Notes under the pieces: model-generated
What the model saw: only the letters and a program-made list of their open reading frames with translations
Databases searched by the model: none
Told to the model about the DNA's origin: nothing
Assembly (NCBI RefSeq): GCF_001949145.1
Contig: NW_019091554.1
Location: 81,137 to 139,013 of the forward strand
DNA: 57,877 bases
Source of the DNA: Acanthaster planci
Taxonomy: Eukaryota; Echinodermata; Asteroidea; Valvatida; Acanthasteridae
Direction: 5' to 3'
Program-made: the position numbers and the translations under genes
Shown here: in pieces, positions 12,201-20,200 of the stretch
How positions within the stretch are numbered: the first letter of the stretch is position 1
Layout: each line of letters opens with the position of its first letter

Positions 12201-14189
12201 CCTGCCATTGCAGCCACGCTACCAATTTTGCCATCTTGGTAGTGAGTAAATTTGGACAAAGAGAGCAGCATAAAGACAACGCATTATTACAGAAGAATTC
12301 TTGAATGGATTCTTTGCCTGTATAAAAATTAATCATCGTTATTATTTCAGAATGTCAAAGGTCAACTTTGGGATGCTTCTATCAGACGAACACTTGACAT
12401 CATCAGTCAGGTTGGCTGTGTGTTGTCAATCATAGCTCTGGTGATCACGTTAACTACATATCTCTCCATCCGGTAAGACAAATCTAATTGGTGCTAACAC
12501 TTCCTCGCGCTATCAATAGCTGCGGTGTTTCTTCAAGTGAATTTAGTCTTCATGATACACGTATGAAACTTTCACAGGTGGAACGAGGGAAATTAAAGCA
12601 ATGTGTTTTTACATAGAAAAGTGGCTATGCCTCTTCTCATGGGTCCATCAAGGGTTGGCTGTATATTGTGTTTATAATTCCCCTTACAGCAAGCTGCGAA
12701 ATGGAAAGTCTCGTCAGATCTTCATACATTTCTGCTTCTCCCTGCTAATGCTGTACATCGTATTCCTTGCCGGCGTCGACAATGCAAAGGTATAACGTGA
12801 ACACCTATTGATTTACATGCACATTTCTTGTCGGAGTTTGCGCAGAGGGCCTTTCTCTTACCTCAGCTATGCATAAACAGGCTTGGCTTCTTACACCAAC
12901 TAGATCCTATATATCTCAGTTGAACATTATTGGCGTGGAATGCGCAAAATTATTACTACTGATACACGAAACTGCGTGCATTATTTATATAAAGCCAAAC
13001 AGATGAGGTGGCTTATACCCAAAGTCTAGTAAACAAAGGTCTCAAAGTGGTTTTAGAAATGACATTGAAGAGGGAGTTAAAGAAAGAGTCGAACAATAAG
13101 GTTGATACTTCAACTTCTTGAATCCAAAGGGCTCTGGAGGTGGTTGTGTGTTTGTGGCCGCTTTACTCCACTACTTGACTCTATCCACTATGATGTGGAT
13201 GGCTGTTGAAGCCAGGAACATGTACATCAGTACGGTGAAGGTGTTCCCAGAAGACAGGCCTTGGTACATACTCAAGGCTTGCGTCATTGCTTGGGGTGAG
13301 TTTTGTTTTACTTTTATTTTTGAATCGCCAAAATAGAAAACATTTTTCGCGCCTAATTGAAGTTGTCAGATGTTGAACACGTTTTTCCCAATGGCTTTTC
13401 CCCAGGATCTCCGCTGATTGTTCTGACGATCACACTGGCTACAGCTACCAATCACTACGGCGCTATGCACTAGTAAGTATGATTCCATTAATGTTTGAGA
13501 TGTTACCTGTGTAAGGATGAAAGAAGTTGAACATAATTTCTCATTGTATATTGTGACAGCTGTTTCCTGCGACCTGGTCTTGTGCTGTACATTGGTCTCC
13601 TTACTCCCATCGGCCTCATCCTCATCCATAACATCGTCACCTTCGTATTGGTCATGCGCAGTCTCCTGACGGTCAAAGAGGCATCAGGCTCCCAGCAGAT
13701 CTCCAAACGCCTCCAGAATGCCGCTGGTATCTCTGTCCTCTTGGGTTTGACGTGGTGTTTTGGGTTCTTGGCTATTAACGAAGCAGTATTCGCCTTCCAG
13801 CTCATCTTCTGTCTGGCCAACTCCTTTCAGGTACATTAGAAAGGTTAAATGCTTAGACTCAACCTGTTTGATCTCTTCAAGCATAGGACAACACATTGCT
13901 CAAAAACTGGGTTTTTTTTACCTACTTGTAGGGGGTGGCTGTGTTTATCATGTTCTGTGTTCGACGGGAGGAGGTTCGCACTGGCATTGCACCGTATATG
14001 AAGCGCCTCTGCTGTGGACGGGACTGTAGCATGCCCGAGCTGCATCCCAGCAGGTCTTATGATGTTGCCTTAGTCTTAAGCTCCGCTTCTGAATCCAGCA
14101 CGTCTAACACTCCTGGTACTAAGATCGACACGTCCGTTTCCGAAACCCAGGAAGGAGTTGCATTTTTTAGGTACATTCAGGAAGTCTAA
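137..14189 (+). CDS. Adhesion GPCR with C-type lectin, HYR, HRM-like and GAIN/GPS domains (22 exons)
   Basis: Complete model: exons 137-236, 744-923, 1089-1186, 1855-1990, 2565-2720, 4573-4661, 5086-5218, 5933-6205, 6634-6882, 9695-9979, 10199-10303, 10428-10546, 10713-10856, 10987-11374, 11556-11743, 12062-12241, 12351-12472, 12690-12789, 13130-13295, 13406-13472, 13560-13830 and 13932-14189. Every junction is GT-AG and keeps phase, giving 1268 residues. The start has A at -3 and G at +4 and begins a signal peptide. Domains by residue: CTLD1 about 34-171, CTLD2 172-297, HYR 298-388, 389-471 and 472-566, HRM-like 567-641, GAIN 642-941 ending in a GPS, seven helices about 955-1195, then a short Ser/Thr-rich tail. 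Family knowledge says such receptors self-cleave at the GPS and are activated by the exposed tethered peptide at the plasma membrane. The lectin domains suggest glycan or pathogen recognition, which is inference. The helical region resembles ADGRG-type receptors but I cannot assign an orthologue. Confidence 0.92.
744..1990 (+). other. C-type lectin domain 1 (three exons)
   Basis: Exons 744-923, 1089-1186 and 1855-1990 together encode one long-form CTLD. Visible hallmarks are the N-terminal Cys-x-x-x-Trp hairpin, the HLVSVHSRQEQDF helix region, WWLGL, WSDGT, a QPD tripeptide followed by ENC, then WND and a C-terminal ICK. QPD plus WND is the calcium and sugar-binding signature; in characterised CTLDs QPD tends to favour galactose-type ligands (family knowledge, not tested here). 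The exon phases are 1, 0, 1, the same as in CTLD2. Confidence 0.92.
2565..5218 (+). other. C-type lectin domain 2 (three exons)
   Basis: Exons 2565-2720, 4573-4661 and 5086-5218 encode a second CTLD with the same exon phases as the first, so the pair looks like a tandem duplication. It keeps HLVSIHSQQEQNF, WWLGL, WSDGT, WNDRPC and a final ICKK. The sugar-specificity tripeptide is EPS rather than EPN or QPD. The 1.85-kb intron between its first two exons holds an inverted-repeat element. Confidence 0.92.
3147..3508. repeat. Inverted-repeat (MITE-like) element built of palindromic CCCAACTATAGTTGGG units
   Basis: The left end (GTTACACCCCAACTATAGCA) and the reverse complement of the right end (GTTACGCCCCAACTACAGCA) match over about 90 bases. 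Each arm contains several short palindromes of the CCCAACTATAGTTGGG type. The centre has no coding sequence. A related degraded piece appears at about 19108-19172. It lies in the intron between the first two CTLD2 exons. Confidence 0.7.
5933..6205 (+). other. HYR domain 1
   Basis: A single phase 1-1 exon of 273 bases opens with APVIICP, followed by a beta-sandwich pattern, the SATDNFG step and a C-terminal SIRYTVSDATYNSAMCE region. These are the hallmarks of the hyalin repeat, an extracellular adhesion module. The two conserved cysteines are present. Confidence 0.85.
6634..6882 (+). other. HYR domain 2
   Basis: A single phase 1-1 exon of 249 bases with APTFLVGCPSNI near the start and TYTVTDQYGNYVSCNFTVTV at the end, the expected HYR ending. 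It has several N-glycosylation sequons (NTS, NSS, NAT, NFT). It precedes the large intron that contains the reversed LINE. Confidence 0.87.
6935..9650 (-). mobile_element. Internally deleted non-LTR retrotransposon (LINE, CR1/L2-like) in intron 9
   Basis: Read on the minus strand. ORF1 (about 9600 to 8600) is frameshifted but shows an SGNH-hydrolase pattern: LIIDDSMVKHI, an LHIG-NN block and a DGVHLNRSG block. ORF2 follows with an endonuclease (about 8530 to 7950): ALCETRLDD, WYRPPNSS, VVFLGDFNCD and a terminal SDHSMIY. The post-endonuclease linker runs to about 7600 and includes PAPWLNQEV. The next recognisable part is the extreme ORF2 C-terminus, FEYRGATIWNSL, at about 7440-7510. The whole reverse transcriptase between them is missing. 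An AATA-rich tail near 6940-6965 fits the element's 3' end. Several stops and frameshifts make it inactive. Both ends are approximate. Confidence 0.8.
9695..9979 (+). other. HYR-like domain 3
   Basis: A single phase 1-1 exon of 285 bases begins GVGLDCPENVT and ends with TSVSYCIQETGVQCQFYVSV. The layout matches an HYR module, though it is more divergent than the first two and lacks the usual YTATD step. It lies immediately after the LINE-bearing intron. Confidence 0.7.
10199..10546 (+). other. HRM-like (hormone receptor motif) module
   Basis: Exons 10199-10303 and 10428-10546 encode a short cysteine-containing module with TADGLSWPET, ERCP, AVRNCS, a Trp-Gly and a final RDCGD. This pattern of ADGLSWP, CP and R-x-C commonly sits just before GAIN in adhesion GPCRs. 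Confidence 0.75.
10713..12241 (+). other. GAIN domain with GPS autoproteolysis motif
   Basis: Exons 10713-10856, 10987-11374, 11556-11743 and 12062-12241. The first part is the helical GAIN subdomain; the later part carries beta-strands such as VASVFLP and LVIKF. The last exon has a full GPS: CVSW, then GCTL, then CHCSHATNFAIL. The cleavage site is His-Ala|Thr at about residues 933-935; His-Leu|Thr or Ser is more usual, but the catalytic His and the Thr nucleophile are kept. TNFAILV would be the tethered agonist. Confidence 0.9.
12351..14189 (+). other. Seven-transmembrane domain and cytoplasmic tail
   Basis: Six exons from 12351 encode the helices: TM1 GCVLSIIALVITLTTYL, then IFIHFCFSLLMLYIVFLA (TM2), CVFVAALLHYLTLSTMMWM (TM3), SPLIVLTITLATA (TM4), LVLYIGLLTPIGLILI (TM5), GISVLLGLTWCFGFLA (TM6) and VFAFQLIFCLANSFQGVAVF (TM7). 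This is the adhesion (class B2) GPCR pattern, including HYLTLSTMMWMAVEA and LGLTWCFGF. The tail has a CC pair that could be palmitoylated and ends at 14189 after a serine-rich stretch. Confidence 0.93.
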
Positions 14190-15490
14190 ATGAAATTGGA
14201 ATAAAAGATACCGAGTTCAGCATTACATGTGCAGAGATGTTGAAATTAAAGGGATTATGGATTGTTAAATAATTGTTATGGTTGGCTTATGGATTATAAC
14301 TGATTTTTAGTTTTTGATAGCTTTGATATCTAACTTTTTCAACTTCAATTAACTACATTGGATCCTGTATTTACAGATCTATACAAACTGTGATTGAGTT
14401 ACAGGCCTAGGCGGACATTTCTTATAGCACATGATGTACACAACTACCATTACGGTCAGAAAAGGCGCATCATATTTAGAAAAACTGTTATAAACGAACA
14501 TGTGACAGTCATTATTTTTAGAGTTTAATTTGAAATTATTTAAAAAAAAAACAATAAATTGTTCTTTTGCTAAACTCCAATTTAGTCCGAACTTGAACGA
14601 TAAAGTTTACGTATGCCTAACTTACTGAGCATCTTACTTAATGATGTAACGATGCAAGGCAGCAAGTGGGTATGAACGGTTAATGTTGTTTTAAAGTCAA
14701 ATTTTAAAAGGAACATAATGTGTAGAATAGCCTTAGGGTGGACTTGCAGATAATTTCATTAGTGTACATAAAGAATAACGGCTCTGAGATTTTTTTGGAG
14801 ACTGTACAGATCCGCTTGTCAATATGCTGATGGTAGCGAATAATGTCTTTGTTTTGATTAACGAGATTGAGCAATGTGCACTGAAAGGAAAATTGAAATG
14901 TATACTGTTAGGTTATAATTGCAGTGAATGGCTGTACATGTATATTCACTTTAATTCCTTAATACGAAATACTCCTGTTGGTGGTGAAATACTGAGAACG
15001 TTTCATTAAATCTACTGATGTTGTGCAGTCCGGTAATGAATCAATCAGAATGAGCCTTATCTGTGTTTCAAGAAATCAAGGTCATTCGGGTATAGGGACG
15101 CGCTGATAGGGCGGGCCTCGCACGCGCGTCCGAATGACTTCGGACGTGAGCATGAGCTGTCAGAATACTGAACTGGCTCTTTGTTCGCAGTCCGTCAGTA
15201 CACTTCAGTTATGTATCCAGATGTTTAGTGCTACTAATATACTATTGTATATTCACGTATATTCATGCCCTTCACTGTGATTCTACCTCCATGTTGGTGC
15301 GCATTTAAGTTAGGCCCCACTGATTCCAGAGCCTCAGTTTTTCTACACGAACGAGCAAACGATGAATCAAAATAATTTTTATTCTCACTTATCTAGCTAT
15401 TTATTTATTTGAAAGTTTCAAAATCATGTTTATCTGATATCCATGCACAATTTAAAAGAATGTCCTTTCGCAGCTAATTGATTTTATTAT
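14190..15490. other. Non-coding stretch after the adhesion GPCR
   Basis: The first few hundred bases are probably 3' untranslated region. After that I see AT-rich sequence and no open reading frame that resembles a known protein. Confidence 0.5.
14200..14558 (+). terminator. Candidate polyadenylation signals of the adhesion GPCR
   Basis: AATAAA occurs at 14200-14205, very close to the stop, and again at 14553-14558 after an A-rich stretch. Either could serve; I cannot tell which is used. Confidence 0.35.
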
Positions 15491-15500
15491 TATTAGCAGC

Positions 15501-16924
15501 GATACCTGGCGGTGTGAAGTTGGTTTCTTGTTCCTCGTTTGACGTTCGACATTCAATGTTGAACAAGTAACTGTTCCATATTCGAACGTTGAATAAAAGG
15601 GCTATGGAGTGCAACAGGGACAAAAAACAAACTTCCAATATATGTTGATTTGAAGCTTTGCATGGTGAAGTCATGAGATGTATAGTACAATAGGCTGGCG
15701 GGTACAGCATGGACTAAGTCTCCGAGAAGATGTGTGGTTATTAAAAGAACGACCAGTAAGTGCTGACTCGACTTTTCGGTCAGGATACTCTCGTTTTCCT
15801 TTGGAGAGAGGGCTAGACTCAAGATTTGCCGTTTAATCGATAGAACTAGAGGTTAATACTAAAACGTCCTTTTTTCATGAAACTATTTCACAGAATCGAA
15901 AATACACCAATCTCACGACTGAGTATAAATTTTTTACTGTGCTTATCTGCACATTAGAGACTCCGTTGCGTCCATTTCAACCAGGGTAAACTTAAGGCAG
16001 ACATTTGCATAGTGAAAACAGCTGTGATGAAAGTCTTGTCTCGGCGGTAGACTTCTCCACTTGGAAACTACAGTGGAAAAATGAATGCCTCACACTAGAC
16101 TTTTCTGCCATCGAAATAAAACACCCAATCCCGTGTTTTAGATGTGGAGTCGTCTCCGATTGAGAACAATGACATCAGATTCGATGTAATCTCCAGGCGG
16201 GGCATGGGGTTCGGGTATTTTATTTTGGTTTGAGAAATTCAGTGTAGTGTTAGGCAGTCACTTGTCCACTCTGGTTTGCAAGCGAAGAAGTCCAGCGAAG
16301 AGACACGACTTTCTTCAAAGCCCTTTTGACAGTGGAAAACTGCCTTTGCCCGGTTGAAATGCAGGCAAAGGGGTCGCTATAGTGTAAAGAAAGGCACCCA
16401 AAAAAGGACGTTGATGGCTGGCGCGTCTGCCGTGACTGATGAGATCGTTTGAGTTGAGCAGTTCGGTGAAAACAGGGAGAACGTAGCATTAACCTGAAGT
16501 TTCTCGTCTAATATTTACAGTGCCAAAACAAAACATACAATCGCCTACCTCAGGCTTCTTTGACCGGTTACCCGTTTGGCCCAGACGAACCCTACGCCCA
16601 AGGTTCCCTTTGAGGGAGACAGTTGTTTGTTTATACAGTACATTATTGTGAAAAGGCACGTACAATGTAATTTGCGTACATGTGAATGGAATTGGAAGTG
16701 GACGTTCGCGGTGCAGTTTTTTTTTTAAGTTTGTCCCTTTGCCGCACCATACTATTTTAGGAGTATGCACCCTGAATGTCAAACGGTTACTCATTCAACG
16801 TTCGAATATGATGGAACAGTTACTTGTTCAACCATGGAGAAATAATTTTATTTCTCCATGGTTCAACGTTGAATGTCGAACGTCAAACGAGGAACGCGGA
16901 ATTAACTTCACATCGGTGCGATAC
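15501..16924. mobile_element. 1.4-kb element with long terminal inverted repeats
   Basis: The left arm (about 15501-15595) and right arm (about 16791-16924) are inverted copies. Both contain TCCTCGTTTGACGTTCGACA and the GTTGAACAAGTAACTGTTCC region in matching order. The right arm holds an extra palindromic insertion (16831-16864). The 1.2-kb middle shows no recognisable transposase, so this looks like a non-autonomous element. Confidence 0.65.
16831..16864. repeat. Perfect palindrome inserted in one inverted-repeat arm
   Basis: AACCATGGAGAAATA and its exact reverse complement flank an ATTT centre. The corresponding site in the opposite arm (about 15558) lacks it, and TTGAAC is present on both sides of the insertion. 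This fits a tiny hairpin insertion with a short duplication. Confidence 0.7.
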
Positions 16925-17217
16925 CGGTATGTGCAGCTCACCAGCATGGAACAACCCCAGAGTACGAATGACCTTTAACCACTTAATATGACGTCATTGG
17001 AATATGTACGCGCATGCTCATAATGTACACGCAGGGGGGTACGAGGTCTAGGTCTTTACACATGTTTTGGGTGAACCATTGGTGATGTCGGTTAAGGTTG
17101 ACCAAAGTTTCATGAAATTTAGGTACATTTGTACATATATACTATGAATGGTCGCAGACATGAGGATATAGTGTTTTCGGTTGTCATGGTCCACGGGGGA
17201 CTGATTTGTCCATAGGA

Positions 17218-20200
17218 ATGTCTTCTCAGCCGGAGAAAAAAAGAGCGTAAGTTTTTCCGTTTGTCCTGTTTCTTTGCTGTGTGTGTGTGTCCCAAGTTGT
17301 GGGAGGCAGGCAGGTACATGTAAATGTAGGTCATAAACTTAAGTCGAGTAAGGTCGCTGTTACGCCCCGACTAAGGCGTCTGCCCAAAAAATTCTCAACA
17401 TTCTCCCAGACCAACCATGCTTACTGTTACTGTTAGATCAAGGAGCTCACCCCCAACATAATGTTAGGCCTAATTCACCTGTACCCAGCTTAGAGGAAGG
17501 ACACAGACATGACAGAAGGAGTTGCAACTTGCAACTCTGGCAGTGGCACTCCAAAGTGTTCAATGGTGGTTGCCACCAAGTCAGACGAGTCATAGGAAAC
17601 ATTCCAAAAATGCCTGATCACTGCCTGCATCTTAGCCGGACAAGCCGGGCCAGTAATATTCTTGCTTGCAGTTAAATACAAATTATTGCTGTGACCAGGA
17701 AATCAAGAGAGAAATATCCCTGATTCGACCTACTGAGTACTGTTGCCATCATAAATAAACTTTTAAATTTTGATACACTGTTCCATTACCCATGCAGAGT
17801 TTGTAATTTTTTTCTCCTCTCTCCAATACATCAGTGTTCAAAGACTTGGTAAAAAGGCTAAGACTGGCCAACAACATGATGACTTTACTGGAAAGCTAAG
17901 TTCAAAGTAACAAAATGTGCTATTTCATCACAGGGAGTGCAGGGACTGATCGTGAAATCTCACAAAATACTCTTTTGTGCAAATGCCATGATAAAAATGA
18001 TTGAAACAAAACACAAAATCTTGCGAACAACCAGGCTATTTACATGTAGAAAGAAGAAAGCGCTCATTAAGGGCAATGACTGCACGTATACATGTACACA
18101 TAGATTTAGGGGACACAGCATTATGCAAGCAACTGCGCAAGCATTAAATTTTGTGTTGTCGTGAGATCATATCAAGCACCAACAAATGCATGAATATTCA
18201 TTCTCCTATACCTCAAAGTTTTAAGGATATAGATTACCAGCGACAAATTGTAGCGGCGATCATGGGGTACAAAGGGGTTTCGTAGTTGTGAAACAGATGG
18301 TACGTAGCAAGCTTTCGCTGCGCTCTGGCTACGGACATACATGTACCAGGCATGCAAGGAAGCAGTAATTGGCCAGATGTTAAAGCCCAGGCAGTTCAAA
18401 CTCCTTCTGTGTCCTTCCTCAATGTACCCAGGTACCTGGCATCATCTATGCATGTAGGCCTAGGCACCTGGCATCATCTAGGCATGTTGGCCTTGGCACC
18501 TGGCATCATCTACATGTAGGCATGTAGGCCTAGGCACCTGGCATCACCTACATGTACATGTAGGCCTAGGCACTTGGCATCACCTACATGTACATGTAGG
18601 CCTAGGCACCTGGCATCACCTACATGTACATGTAGGCCTAGGCACCTGGCATCATTTACATGTAGGCCTAGGCACCTGGCATCACCTACATGTACGTGTA
18701 GGCCTAGGCACCTGGCGTCATCTACATGTAGGCATGTAGGCCTAAGCACCTGGCATCTAGGCACGTAGGCCTAGGCACCTGGCATCATCTAGGCATGTAC
18801 ATGTACATGTAGGTCTAGGCAATAAGCTTTATCACAAATACTGCATACATGTACATGTAGGTGATATTACACAATGGTAGAAAGGCAATGTGGGAAGGAA
18901 AAAGGAGCAAACATTGACCCATTTTTCCTTCCCACAATGCCTTTCTACCATTGTACCAAATCACCCATGCAGTATTTGCAACAAGGCATATAGCATGTAC
19001 AGATGTATGTATACATGGTATAGCCACTGATACCCTAAACCTTTTTTTTTCTACAACTTGTACAAATACAACTTAAAAGTTGTTCATGCTCTCAAACTTT
19101 GTGGTGTAGTTGCCCACCCAACTACAGTATTGTAGTTAGGACAATCCTTGCATTAGTTGAGATCATCCCAACTAATTTGCAATTTAATTTATTACTCCAT
19201 CATCAGTCAGGTTTGGTTGAGTGTACATGTACATGAAGGCCTACTGTTAAATTTATTATGTAAAATGCTAGCATATAAGAGTTACAAAATAATTACATGT
19301 ACATATACCATCTTCAACCTAATAAGAGACTAAGTGAGCGTTTGTCCAAAGTATTCATTCATTGTACATTTATGTGTACAGTACATGTACATGTACATGG
19401 AGCTGTCATGGTTGTGATGTACATGTGCAGCTCAAGACTCAGGGACCCATAGTTAAGATCCCCAACGGGTGTGTGTTTTTTTTCTCTCTCTCTCTTTTTT
19501 TACATATATATAGTTCCCATTCCTCTAAAGTTGCATGATTATCCTTTTATTGTTTTAAATTAATGCCTATGATACATTGCTTGATATTCCTTTTATGATT
19601 TTTGGCGATATTTAAGGGTACTGTCTAAGGCAAACAGTCCCAAATTACACTAGTCTGATTTCCACGTGTACATGTATCTTATGAATGTTAATTCACAATG
19701 CCAATGTACATGTAAGCGTGAAACCAGACAGAGATTTGCCATTGTAACTACTAACGTAGAGTTAGATTTCTAATTATGGTACATGTACATGTACATACAT
19801 GTGTATCTAAAACATATTCAGTTGCTGTATTGGCACAACAGCCAAATGTTGCCAAAGTGTACGGGTATCAGGACTGTGAATCATATACATGTAAATATCT
19901 ACTGCCCTCTTATTTTCATAGGCCTAACGTTGCTCTCTGTGAAGTCCTTGTTATTAACATGACAAGCCCTTCATACATTTTGAGAGGTTTGTCTGCTGAA
20001 AAGCAGGTAAATAAAGTTGGCCTGATTGTGTTCCACATTTGTTTTTCCTGCTTTAAGACTCGCAGTCTGAAACCAAACCATATTGCCACCCAAAACACAG
20101 CATTATTGGAAAGCATTGCCCCATTATTGGTTTTTGTACATGTATAATACATGTAGGCTGATGATTTTGTTTGTTTCAGTGATGTAAAAGTGGTCATCAT

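Noticed and set aside
15553-16978. Mirror-image ORFs with NVECRTSNEE and NIECRTSNEE
   Set aside because: They are translations of the two arms of the inverted-repeat element, not genes.
18510-18768. Repetitive open frames on both strands in the minisatellite
   Set aside because: They come from the repeated unit lacking stops; no start context, splice signal or protein similarity.
19776-20147. Upstream frame containing MTSPSYILRG as a RAB20 first exon
   Set aside because: Its donor leaves the wrong phase for the 20180 exon; the 17218-17246 exon fits exactly.
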